From the NCBI GenBank assembly GCA_910573755.1, contig CAJTBO010000014.1:1-64000 (forward strand): a stretch of DNA of 64,000 nt, read 5' to 3'. The notes under the pieces are model-generated. The model was not told where the DNA came from. It did not search any database and worked only from the letters and a program-made list of their open reading frames with translations. The DNA comes from Lachnospiraceae bacterium (lineage in GTDB: Bacteria > Bacillota > Clostridia > Lachnospirales > Lachnospiraceae). Position 1 is the first letter of the stretch; each line of letters begins with the position of its first letter. Positions 51,734 through 59,578 of the stretch are shown here, piece after piece. The translations under genes were made by a program, and so were the position numbers.

Positions 51734-52163
51734 GTAAAAGCACCTCCATTTCCTCCTGCAACATCTGTAATGCACTGTGGATATAATGCCATGCCGTACT
51801 CTTGCATTGCCCGTATAAATCCGCGATTTCCTGCTGTGTGTAATTCCCGAAAAAGTAAAGGTAAATGATTTCCCTCTTTTTCTCCGGCAGAGATAGCAGG
51901 GCGGCAGCAAGCTCCCCATTGGTGAGTATGATTGTCTGACCGCATATCGTAACGGGGTATTGTTCGTAGGGTGATTTGAGAAATTCGTCTGATGTGCTTA
52001 GAGGGTAGAACTTTTCTTCTGTGAGGTATTCAAAGGATATTTCTTTTTGCCGCCGCCTGTTCCTGTCGCGCCATGCGTTGATAGCGGCATAGCGTATGAC
52101 AACTTTGCAAAAGGCGTTGAAAGAATACACGATATGTTCTTTGTATGCTTCTGTGCAAGCCAT
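51720..52163 (-). CDS. Sigma-70-like factor of cassette C
   Basis: 147 residues from MACTEAYKEHIVYSF after AGGAGG. Region 2-like VIRYAAINAWRDRNRRRQKEISFEYLTEEKFYPL and region 4-like LPEKKREIIYLYFFGNYTQQEIADLYGQCKSTAWHYIHSAL. Follows the radical SAM gene on the same strand with a 77-bp gap that holds a long stem-loop. Confidence 0.88.
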   Translation of the reverse strand: MACTEAYKEHIVYSFNAFCKVVIRYAAINAWRDRNRRRQKEISFEYLTEEKFYPLSTSDEFLKSPYEQYPVTICGQTIILTNGELAAALLSLPEKKREIIYLYFFGNYTQQEIADLYGQCKSTAWHYIHSALQMLQEEMEVLLHGES

Positions 52164-52223
52164 AGAAAAATCCTCCTTTCTCCCACATGGGGCGGTGCTT
52201 GGTTTACGGTTGCATTTATAATC

Positions 52224-52257
52224 CAGAGGGGCGGCAATTTTATATTGTCGCCCTCTG
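52224..52257 (-). promoter_or_regulatory. Long stem-loop between radical SAM gene and sigma C
   Basis: CAGAGGG (52224-52230) pairs with CCCTCTG (52251-52257) and the stem continues inward for seven more pairs past a one-base bulge. It overlaps the radical SAM stop codon. No T-run on the minus strand, so attenuation or mRNA protection is more likely than termination. Confidence 0.55.
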
Positions 52258-53100
52258 ATTGTCTTTAGCGTTTGACTGCTTTTTTTCTGCAACAAGTAAA
52301 CTATGATAAAAATAATTTGTATACTTGATATTTTTTTGAGCGCAATAACTATCTATATCAGCGGATAATTGTTTCCAATATTCCATGTTCTTATTGTTAT
52401 ATATGTCTTTATAACCACTTAAATATTGTGGGTATTTTTCAGAAACGTATTGAAAAATATCCTGTTTGTAATTCCCACGAAGATTCAAATTCTCGAACCA
52501 ATATTCACATACAAACGCTGCTGTTGCTTCAATGATTTTTTTAAAATCTGTTATATACGGAAATATGGGTGACATAAATAAAACTGTATAAATACCCTGT
52601 TTATGTAATTCCTTTAATGCTGTAATCCGCTGTGTAATGCTGCTGGCGTTATCCATATCACTTTGAAAATCGTTATCTAAAGTGTTAATAGAAATTGCAA
52701 CTACTAAATTTTTCAGCTCTGTTAATATATCAATATCTCTTAGTATCAAATCAGACTTTGTGGAAATAGTAATCAAACAATCCGCTTTCTTTAGCTGCTT
52801 TAAAACATTTCTTGTCACTTGATATTTTGCTTCAAAAGGATTATAACAATCCGTTACAGAAGAAATAAATACAGATTTTTGATACAGCTTTTTTACACTA
52901 ATTGTTTTATCACAACGCTTTATATCTATAAAATTTCCCCATTCTTCTGTATGTCCTGTAAATCGTTTCATAAAACGGGCATAGCAGTATTTGCAAGCGT
53001 GAGGACAGCCAACATAAGGATTGATTACATAATCACTGGCTGGTAAATTCGATTTTGTAATCAAGTCTTTTGTAACAATTTCTTTTTCTATTATGCTCAA
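52240..53100 (-). CDS. Radical SAM protein (SPL/Rv2578c type)
   Basis: 286 residues. The 4Fe-4S motif is CPHACKYCYARFMKRF (CxxxCxxC), preceded by YVINPYVG. ITISTKSDLILRDIDILTEL and SINTLDNDFQSDMDNASSITQRITALKELHKQGI are typical of the spore-photoproduct-lyase/Rv2578c branch. The exact reaction is unknown for the branch outside true SPL, which repairs UV-damaged DNA. The final residues (KKQSNAKDNQRATI) are basic. Cargo of cassette C with the flavin reductase upstream, which could supply electrons. Confidence 0.85.
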   Translation of the reverse strand: MSIIEKEIVTKDLITKSNLPASDYVINPYVGCPHACKYCYARFMKRFTGHTEEWGNFIDIKRCDKTISVKKLYQKSVFISSVTDCYNPFEAKYQVTRNVLKQLKKADCLITISTKSDLILRDIDILTELKNLVVAISINTLDNDFQSDMDNASSITQRITALKELHKQGIYTVLFMSPIFPYITDFKKIIEATAAFVCEYWFENLNLRGNYKQDIFQYVSEKYPQYLSGYKDIYNNKNMEYWKQLSADIDSYCAQKNIKYTNYFYHSLLVAEKKQSNAKDNQRATI

Positions 53101-53161
53101 GATAAATCACCTCCATAAAACAAACAGAAATATACATTTTTATTAATTGCCTATTATATTC

Positions 53162-53192
53162 AAAAGGGCGGTAGCACTTTAAGCTATCGCCC
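53162..53192 (-). terminator. Terminator between flavin reductase and radical SAM gene
   Basis: On the minus strand GGGCGATAGC pairs with GCTACCGCCC and is followed by TTTT. It separates the two cargo genes at least partly. Confidence 0.75.
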
Positions 53193-53291
53193 CTCTGAAT
53201 TATCAGCCTAAAATTGAATAGGCTGTCCACAATGGTGCTTATAACTTTTGTTTTCCGTTGATTGATTTGTCTACTTTTTTGTTACACTAAT

Positions 53292-53795
53292 TTATTTTTC
53301 CTGTGCCGGAGCAACTTTCGCATAACCGTCCCATGCAAATAATGCGTCTTTTGATTCATCTGCAACGATTTTCTCAATGTTGCAAAGATACAAGTAATGG
53401 TCGCCGGATTCCATAGTTTGTGCAAGGGATACCACAAAGGCAACTCGTGTATCCTCTGGAATTTGAATATTGCTTCCCTCAATATTTTGTAACACAATCG
53501 GTGTTTCTTTCAGCTTGTCCTGCTCGTTGCCGCTGAAAGAACCATATGCCATTACTGCATTGTTTAAGCTGACACCCGGAGCAGCAAAAACCGCTTTTCC
53601 TGTCCGGCGAATGTTACTGCCGGAATTAGATTCTTTTCCCATTGCAAATGCAAGCATAGGCGGGTTATAAGATGAGTACATAAAGAACGATACCGGAGCC
53701 ATATTAAGGCTTCCATTTTCCTTTGTCGTGCAAAGCAGCATAAGCGGGTCTGGTGAGGTAACTGCTGTTGCCTGTTCAATGTTAATTTCTTTCAT
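53292..53795 (-). CDS. Flavin reductase-like FMN-binding protein
   Basis: 167 residues of the flavin_reduct split-barrel family: VTSPDPLMLLCTTKENGSLNMAPVSFFMYSSYNPPMLAFAMGKES and NIRRTGKAVFAAPGVSLNNAVMAYG. In anaerobes such proteins serve in electron transfer or stress response (flavoredoxin-like). Divergent from the HxlR regulator, with an inverted repeat between. Ribosome binding site GAAAGGA. Confidence 0.88.
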   Translation of the reverse strand: MKEINIEQATAVTSPDPLMLLCTTKENGSLNMAPVSFFMYSSYNPPMLAFAMGKESNSGSNIRRTGKAVFAAPGVSLNNAVMAYGSFSGNEQDKLKETPIVLQNIEGSNIQIPEDTRVAFVVSLAQTMESGDHYLYLCNIEKIVADESKDALFAWDGYAKVAPAQEK

Positions 53796-53917
53796 GATAA
53801 AACTATCCTTTCTATGATAAAATTTTTGAATTACAGCAGAGCCTTTGTTGACTTTTGCTGATAAGATAATTATACTTAGTTTGAAATGTTCTTCAAGTAC
53901 GCAGAATATTCTTACAT

Positions 53918-53935
53918 AGTATGGTAGACCATACT
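53918..53935. promoter_or_regulatory. HxlR-type operator dyad
   Basis: AGTATGGTAGACCATACT: two 8-bp perfect arms around AG. It stands midway between the divergent flavin reductase and HxlR genes, so HxlR likely controls both. Confidence 0.7.
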
Positions 53936-53985
53936 GTTAAACACATATTTGATATATTCATATCCTAAAGAAAGGACGATTCAGT

Positions 53986-54351
53986 ATGGATAAGGATTTA
54001 ACTTATGACGAATGGACACAAAAAGTTAAAATCGGTATTCTCACCGAAGCTGGTAATTGCCCGGTAACATCTTTAATTATCATGTTACAAGGCAAATGGA
54101 AATTTCAGATTATTTACGAAATGTGTATTAAATCCCCTATACGTTTTGGCGAATTGAGAAAAAACATTGACGGCATTACAAATACAATGCTCACTTCTTC
54201 TTTGCGCGAACTGGAAAAAGACGGGTTGGTGTCACGAATACAATTTAACGAAATTCCTCCCCATGTAGAATATTCTCTGACTGATAAAGGCGCAGCATTA
54301 TTGCCTGTCTTTTACGCTATGACAAAATGGGGGCTAACCTATATTCCGTAA
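53986..54351 (+). CDS. HxlR-family regulator
   Basis: 121 residues with the winged helix CPVTSLIIMLQGKWKFQIIYEMCIKSPIRFGELRKNIDGITNTMLTSSLRELEKDGLVSR, the hallmark of HxlR/HTH_hxlR. Two Cys (C in GNCPV and EMCIK) could sense redox or electrophiles as in other members. Regulates the divergent flavin reductase by inference. Ribosome binding site AAAGGA. Confidence 0.9.
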   Translation: MDKDLTYDEWTQKVKIGILTEAGNCPVTSLIIMLQGKWKFQIIYEMCIKSPIRFGELRKNIDGITNTMLTSSLRELEKDGLVSRIQFNEIPPHVEYSLTDKGAALLPVFYAMTKWGLTYIP

Positions 54352-54384
54352 AATAAAAATATGTTTTAAAAGATAAAGAAAAAG

Positions 54385-54553
54385 AGGGATTCCGTAGTAG
54401 TCGGCATTGTGCCGTAATGTGTATAACTGGCTGTCTTATGGAATTGTGGGTAACTCTGTTTGCAGGACGTGGGAAAGCTGCTCTTTGCTTTTCCATGTGC
54501 TGTGAACAGAGTTATCCATGATTCCATAGCCTGTTATGCACATTTCCACAATG
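54385..54553 (+). repeat. ~170-bp near-palindrome, copy C
   Basis: Same orientation as copy R and about 90% alike. Begins AGGGATTCCGTAGTAGTCGG and ends TTCCACAATG. In this copy the right DnaA-box-like site reads TTATGCACA, still within TTATNCACA. It lies 40 bp from the serine recombinase stop codon. Confidence 0.9.
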
Positions 54554-54593
54554 CGCCCTTGCTTTTCCGGCTCTTGATGTTCAGACGGGGAGG

Positions 54594-56945
54594 CTATGCG
54601 GTTCTCTCTGCTTCCTGTTTTTTCCTGTGGTATGCTTCCCTCCTTGCGGCAAGATAATTCTCATAGCGTTCCACCGCTTCCGGGTTTCCAGTGGCGGCTT
54701 CCTCATACATTTTCTGCCGGGATTTCTTGGTGGCTTCGGAAGCATACGCCCGCTTGTTCGCAAGCTCTGCCGCCGCTGCCGGGTCGGTTTCGGCTTGCCG
54801 TACCAGCTTTTCCCTTGCTATCTTTTTCCGGCTCTTGTGGGCTTCCAGACGTTCCGATTCCTCCGGCGTTAAGGCTTCCCCCTCTTTTTGGGCGGCGGCA
54901 AGCTCTTTGAGCGTCCTTGTCTTTGGCTGTCCGGCTTTCTGCCTTTCGCGCCATGCCTTATGCTGTGCGGCTTTTTTCCGGCGGTATTCCGCAAGCCGTT
55001 CCGTTTCCTCCGGCGTAAGCTCTGCCCCGGTCTTTTCCAGTTCCATAAGTTCCTTTATGGATTTTTTCTTAGGCGGCTTGGGCGGCTCTGTGGCTTTTCG
55101 TTTCTCCCTCCATTCCTTTTGCCACTCCCGGTTATGTGCAAGCCGTTTTTCCTCCGCTTCCTGTTCCTCCGGCGTGAGAAGCCCCGCTTTTTTCCTTGCG
55201 GTAAATTCCCGTTTCTCTGCCTTGCGCTTCTCATACCGCGCCTTTTGAAGCTCCTTTGAACGGGCTTCCTTTGCCGCCTGTTCCTCCTGCTGGCGGCGTT
55301 GTTCCTCCACCTCTGCCGGGGTGACGATATGGGCGGGTACTTCAAATGCGCCGATAAAGTTTAAATAAATGTCTATCCGCTGGCGGCGGTCATTCCCCCG
55401 CCCCTCACCCTCATGCACAATCACTTTTTCGATAAACTCGTTGAGCATGGGCGTTGTGAGTTCGGAGAAGTCGGTATAGCGTTTCACAAGCTGGATAAAC
55501 TGGTCTGTTTTCAGCTTGTCGGCGTTCCAGCTTTCAATCTGCCTTTGCCATTCCGCTATGGACGTTTCCAGCCCGGTCTGTTCCTCGTCATATTCGGCAA
55601 GAAGCCGGGTAAAATGCTTATCGGGTATCTTGCCCGTGGCGTTGCCCTCATACAGCTTTTTCACAAGCCCGTCAAGCTCTTTGTGCCGCTTCTGTGCCTT
55701 GTTGATTTTCTGCTTGCACTCTTTGACGGTTTTCTCTTGGTTCTGGTCGGACGCTTCCCGGACACGCTCTGTAAACTCTTTTTCATTGTGCCGCACATAC
55801 CAGCTTACCCGCTGGATAACGGCAAGGATAGCGGCTTCAATTTTCGCCGTAGGGATATGGTGCATGGTGCAGTCATGGATTAAGTGGCGGTAGCCGGAGC
55901 AGATGAAAGCGTCCTCAATCCATTTCCCTTGCACAAGGGTATAGCGGTGTGTGAGTTTAGAGCCGCAGTCGGCGCAGTAGAGAAGCCCTGTCAAACGGTT
56001 CGGGGCGTTCTGCCGCTTTGGTGCGCGGCGCACGGTTTCCCGTATCTTCTGTACGGTCTGCCATGTTTCCACGTCCACAATGGCGGGGATTGCGCCCTCA
56101 AAAATATACTGTTCCTCCGGCGTGGTCTTGCGGCTGCTCTTGGTCTTGTAGTTCTCGCATACGGTTTTCCCCAGTACCTTGCGCCCTGTGTATTCCGGGC
56201 GTTTCAGTATGTAGCCGATAGTGGTCGCTGACCATGCGTAGGGGTCTGTGTATTTTGCCGCCCGGACTGGCTCGCCTGTCCGTTTCCAATGCTCGGACGG
56301 GATAGGGATTTTCTCGGCGCGGAGTGCCTTTGCTATGCTGGCTATGGTTTCCCCGGCAAGGACGCTCTGGAAGATACGGCGCACAACGGCGGCGGCTTCC
56401 TCGTCAATTATCCACTCGCCTTTTTCTTCTTTGGAAGCGCGGTAGCCATAGCAGACACTGCCCGAACAGCGCAAGCCCTTTTCCATTCTGGACTTGAAAA
56501 CAGCCTTGATTTTGCGGCTGGTGTCGGCAACGTACCACTCGTTTATCACGTCACGGAAGATAGACATAATATCAAAGCCATTGGCTGTGTCAAGGTTGTC
56601 ATTTGCGGCGATAAAACGCACATGGTATTCATCAAAGGTGCGCTTCAAAAGCCCCACTTCAACCACGTCACGCCCGATTCGGCTCTGGTCTTTGATGATA
56701 ACCGTTGCCACGTTCCCCGCCCGGATTTCGTCCAACATTGCGTCCAGCCCCGGACGCTTGAACGTAGTTCCCCGGATTCCGTCATCTGTAAAGTGCCGGA
56801 TATTGGTAAAGCCGTTTTTCCTTGCGTAGTCCTCTAAAATCCGCTTCTGGTTCTCAATGCTTACGGATTCCCCGGCTCGCTCATCGTCATGGGAGAGTCT
56901 TTCGTACAGGGCGGTGAGTTTGTCTTTCTCTGTCTGCTTTTTCAT
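54594..56945 (-). CDS. Large serine recombinase of the nested element (TnpX-like)
   Basis: 783 residues. N-terminal resolvase domain with catalytic Ser18 in YERLSHDDE, then IIKDQSRIGRDVVEVGLL. Recombinase domain (CYGYRASKEEKG, IGYILKRPEYTG), zinc ribbon (LLYCADCGSKLTHR, then further Cys), and coiled coil. The C-terminal 230 residues are a long Lys/Glu/Arg-rich helical tail. It ends 58 bp from the right end of the element, as expected for the enzyme that excises and inserts it with a 2-bp core. Ribosome binding site AGGAGG. Confidence 0.92.
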   Translation of the reverse strand: MKKQTEKDKLTALYERLSHDDERAGESVSIENQKRILEDYARKNGFTNIRHFTDDGIRGTTFKRPGLDAMLDEIRAGNVATVIIKDQSRIGRDVVEVGLLKRTFDEYHVRFIAANDNLDTANGFDIMSIFRDVINEWYVADTSRKIKAVFKSRMEKGLRCSGSVCYGYRASKEEKGEWIIDEEAAAVVRRIFQSVLAGETIASIAKALRAEKIPIPSEHWKRTGEPVRAAKYTDPYAWSATTIGYILKRPEYTGRKVLGKTVCENYKTKSSRKTTPEEQYIFEGAIPAIVDVETWQTVQKIRETVRRAPKRQNAPNRLTGLLYCADCGSKLTHRYTLVQGKWIEDAFICSGYRHLIHDCTMHHIPTAKIEAAILAVIQRVSWYVRHNEKEFTERVREASDQNQEKTVKECKQKINKAQKRHKELDGLVKKLYEGNATGKIPDKHFTRLLAEYDEEQTGLETSIAEWQRQIESWNADKLKTDQFIQLVKRYTDFSELTTPMLNEFIEKVIVHEGEGRGNDRRQRIDIYLNFIGAFEVPAHIVTPAEVEEQRRQQEEQAAKEARSKELQKARYEKRKAEKREFTARKKAGLLTPEEQEAEEKRLAHNREWQKEWREKRKATEPPKPPKKKSIKELMELEKTGAELTPEETERLAEYRRKKAAQHKAWRERQKAGQPKTRTLKELAAAQKEGEALTPEESERLEAHKSRKKIAREKLVRQAETDPAAAAELANKRAYASEATKKSRQKMYEEAATGNPEAVERYENYLAARREAYHRKKQEAERTA

Positions 56946-57009
56946 GGTGTGTAACCTCCTTTCTTTGAGGGTGCGCGCTTCCCTATAACCTTATTATACT
57001 TATCTGTTC

Positions 57010-57542
57010 GGGTCAGTGACGATATACGACGTTGGAAAATCCTTTGACGTACATTGCATGAGCGACGGTTTCACAAAGAACCGGGTCTTGCCGCTGCCGG
57101 AACCGCCGATTACAAGGATATTTTTGTTTCTTGCGTATTTCGGCTGCTTCGGGCGGCTGTTCATGGTGAGCCGTTCCGTCTGCGTTAGGGGGATATTGTT
57201 CTCAAATACCGGGTCGGTGTACGGCTTTATATCGTCGGCGGTTCCCCAACGCGCCGAACCGTATTCTGTCCCGCGGCGGTATTTCTTCGCGTTCTTGCCT
57301 TTGGTGTAGATAATCAGCCGGACAATGACCGCCCCCGCAATGCCTAAAGCTAAGTCTGCCGGGTGGAAGCTCGGCGCGATACTGGAAAAGGCGGCGGTAA
57401 AACCGTCCCCAAGATGTAGCAGCTTTACGCTCGCGTCCGCGCCGGGGGAGAGCCGGACAGCCGCGCCCACTTTATCAAAGAGCCAGACAAAGAGCAGATA
57501 CGGGAGATTTAAGATAAGCAGCTTCTTGATTTCCGGCTTCAT
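57010..57542 (-). pseudogene. pcfC: Coupling protein PcfC/VirD4, N-terminal part
   Basis: About 177 real residues. Two membrane helices (LLILNLPYLLFVWLFDKVG and LALGIAGAVIVRLIIY) anchor it, then GSARWGTADDIKPY and the Walker A VIGGSGSGKTRFFVKPSL, ending SYIVTDP. The frame stops three codons into the inserted element. Start overlaps pcfB by 4 bp. It continues at 46346. Confidence 0.9.
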
Positions 57543-58015
57543 AGCGATACCTCCCTGTCTTTGTTCTTGACCTTTGCCCGTTCCGCGTTTCTGCTCTGTG
57601 CAGCTTCTTTGAGGGTAGAGAGCAGCTTTCGGATTGAGGGCTTTTTCTCCTGTGTCAGCTTTTTTGCGGAAAATTCCTTAAAGGCGGCGGTCAGCACGTC
57701 CGCGTCCCGCCCCTTGAAGAAAACCAGATAGCGGGGCGGGCTTTCCGTCGCGTCCTTTTTCAGCGCAAAGTCGATACCGTACTTTTTCGCCGTACTCTCA
57801 AAGGCTTTGATATTGCCCTCGGTAATCTCAATGTTGGAAACGCCCGCGTTCTGCTTCATAAGCTGCTTTAAGCTCTGCTTGCCCTGTGGCGGTTTTGCAA
57901 GCTGCTTTTTTCCCTTTGACAGTATGGCTTTCATTGCCTTTTGGAGCGTCTGGGCGGTCAGCTTCCCGGTCTTGATGTAAAAGGCTATGGTCTTTTCGTT
58001 TACTTCGTCCTGCAA
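57539..58015 (-). CDS. pcfB: PcfB family protein (DUF3801)
   Basis: 158 residues. VNEKTIAFYIKTGKLTAQTLQKAM at the start and GISNIEITEG-like, FALKKDA, YLVFFKGRDADVLTAAFKEF are typical of PcfB/DUF3801, the partner placed before the PcfC coupling protein in pCF10-type conjugation systems. Basic C-terminus. ATGA overlap with pcfC. Confidence 0.88.
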   Translation of the reverse strand: MQDEVNEKTIAFYIKTGKLTAQTLQKAMKAILSKGKKQLAKPPQGKQSLKQLMKQNAGVSNIEITEGNIKAFESTAKKYGIDFALKKDATESPPRYLVFFKGRDADVLTAAFKEFSAKKLTQEKKPSIRKLLSTLKEAAQSRNAERAKVKNKDREVSL

Positions 58016-58056
58016 TTTGTCGCGTCCTCCTTTCGCGTTTCTTTATGGGGCGGCGG

Positions 58057-58278
58057 TCAGATACGCACCCGCAGCCCGTTCAAGTCCTCGGCTCTGATAC
58101 CCACAAGATACCAGTTGTCGCCGTACTCAATCCGGGTCGGCTTCCACTTGCCCCGCACGAATACGTCAAAGCACTCGCCGCAATGCAAGCCCCCGTAGTA
58201 GCTGTTTAAGTCAAAGCGGATGTCGTAACGGTCGGTGCGCTCGTCAAATACCAATGCTCCTGTCATTTTCTGTGCCAT
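58057..58278 (-). CDS. DUF5348 small protein
   Basis: 73 residues, start after AGGAGG. ALVFDERTDRYDIRFDLNSYYGGLHCGECFDVFVRGKWKPTRIEYGDNWYLVG fits the DUF5348 family, a small beta-rich protein always found in conjugative element backbones. Function unknown. Confidence 0.82.
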   Translation of the reverse strand: MAQKMTGALVFDERTDRYDIRFDLNSYYGGLHCGECFDVFVRGKWKPTRIEYGDNWYLVGIRAEDLNGLRVRI

Positions 58279-58309
58279 AATAAAATCCTCCTTTTGTGGT
58301 TGTGGGTGG

Positions 58310-59278
58310 TTACAGGCTTTCGCCCTCGTTGCATGAATAATAGTCCGGGTCGCCGTACTGTGGCTTTTTCGGTGACAGTGCGCCGCTTGCCATGTCATGG
58401 GCGACAAGGGAAGTGTAATAATTGCCGATAGTGGACGGGGCGTTGAAAAGGGCTGCTTTCAGATATTGCTTGATGTTGCGGATTTTCGTTGTGTTCTCCC
58501 GCATACAGTCAAGCACAAAGCGGATATGCTCGCCGTCCAGTTTCATAAACTTAGATTTCACAAGCTCTGCCGGGTAGTCGTCCCCCGTAATCCGCACCCG
58601 CTTTCTGGCGGTGCATACGGTTTCAAGCATGAGGTCTACAATCTCGTCAAGCCTGTCACTGTCAAACTTCATGTCCTGTTTGAGAATGTGGTAGTCGATA
58701 TTGTCCTTAATGATTTCCCGGTATATATCAACTGCGCTCTGTGCTGTCGCTTCCGTTCCTTTCCGTTCCGGCGGAGTAGCCGCTTCTCTGCAAGGAGAGG
58801 GGTTAGGGGAAAGGATAGGAATGGAATGGGTACTTTGTTCATCAGTAATTATTTTTTCTTTTTTTGGTAAGTCAGTTCTTTGTATATCTTTATTTAATTG
58901 CATTGGATTTTCCAACGTAGGTTTTTCCAATGTTGGTTTTTCCTGCGTTGGATTATCCAATGTAGGTAAATCCGGCGTAGGCGGCTGTGGCTGCTCGAAT
59001 ATCACATAGTCCGCGCCCCGCAAGCGTCCTTTCTCGTCGCGCTCCCTTGAACGGACGATATACCCGGCGCGTTCAAGCTCCTTAATGGCTTCGCGGATAG
59101 CGTCTATCTTCTCCCGGTTGATAAGGGATAAGCCTTTCAAGGTGTAGTCCCAATCTTCGGGGAGTGACAGCATTTGCGACAACAGCCCCTTTGCCTTTAG
59201 GGAAAGCTCCTTGTTGCGTAGGTGGTGGTTGCTCATTACGGTGTAGCCCTTGTTCCGTTCCACTCTGAAAACTGCCAT
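58310..59278 (-). CDS. DUF6017-type replication initiator/DnaD-like protein
   Basis: 322 residues. N-terminal winged helix YTVMSNHHLRNKELSLKAKGLLSQMLSLPEDWDYTLKGLSLINREKIDAIREAIKELERAGYI resembles primosomal DnaD/RepA. A linker with repeated PTLEKPTLENP units follows (residues 105-127). The C-terminal DUF6017 part (YREIIKDNIDYHIL, EIVDLMLETVC, VKSKFMKLDGEHIRFVLDCM, IRNIKQYLKAALFNAP) is conserved in firmicute elements. Likely acts in replication of the excised element. First gene of the backbone operon. Confidence 0.85.
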   Translation of the reverse strand: MAVFRVERNKGYTVMSNHHLRNKELSLKAKGLLSQMLSLPEDWDYTLKGLSLINREKIDAIREAIKELERAGYIVRSRERDEKGRLRGADYVIFEQPQPPTPDLPTLDNPTQEKPTLEKPTLENPMQLNKDIQRTDLPKKEKIITDEQSTHSIPILSPNPSPCREAATPPERKGTEATAQSAVDIYREIIKDNIDYHILKQDMKFDSDRLDEIVDLMLETVCTARKRVRITGDDYPAELVKSKFMKLDGEHIRFVLDCMRENTTKIRNIKQYLKAALFNAPSTIGNYYTSLVAHDMASGALSPKKPQYGDPDYYSCNEGESL

Positions 59279-59480
59279 AGTTCATAGCTCCTTTGCTTTG
59301 GATTTGTTACGCAGTAGAAGCGCGGTTTCGGGGGATAAGGTATAAATCCCTTTCCGCGCCAGATACGCGCCCGGAAAACCGCTTGTAGCAAGGCTTTTTC
59401 TGCCCCTACTGCGTAACAAAGGGCATGAAAAAAGCGGCGTTCCTGTTCTCCCATGTAGAGAGTAAGAAACGCCGCTTCTG
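59236..59480 (-). promoter_or_regulatory. Leader of DUF6017 operon with short frame and two hairpins
   Basis: A 72-codon frame (59454 to 59236) starts MGEQERRFFHALCYAV, includes YPPKPRFYCVT and overlaps the initiator start by 43 bp. Inside, TTTGTTACGCAGTAG (59305-59319) and its exact inverse (59407-59421) flank 87 bp. Upstream, AAGCGGCGTT and AACGCCGCTT (59431-59475 region) form a stem followed on the minus strand by TTTTTT, a terminator-like structure overlapping the leader start. The layout suggests attenuation. Confidence 0.5.
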
Positions 59481-59578
59481 CGTCGTATTCAGTTTTTAGT
59501 ACAATACCCTGCTTGTCCGTCGCTCGAAAAACCTTGATTTTCCAGTGTTTTCAAAAGTATCGTTATCTAACGTCAGCT

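Larger units (their letters stand above)
46347..57011. mobile_element. 10.66-kb mobilizable Tn4451-like element nested in pcfC
   Basis: Coupling protein codons TD-P-KG are split: GACCC at the right end and CCAAAAGG at the left end share a GG core (plus strand) at 46347-46348 and 57010-57011. The element carries, in order, a TnpW-like gene, a DnaC-like ATPase, a RepA-type initiator, a Cys_rich_VLP protein, a MobP relaxase, MobC, sigma cassette C with its cargo and near-palindrome C, and a large serine recombinase 58 bp from the right end. It can be mobilised but has no channel genes. Confidence 0.85.

Noticed and set aside
54691-56837. Several plus-strand frames across the recombinase gene
   Set aside because: GC-rich charged-residue coding on the minus strand leaves shadow frames; none has a motif or a binding site.
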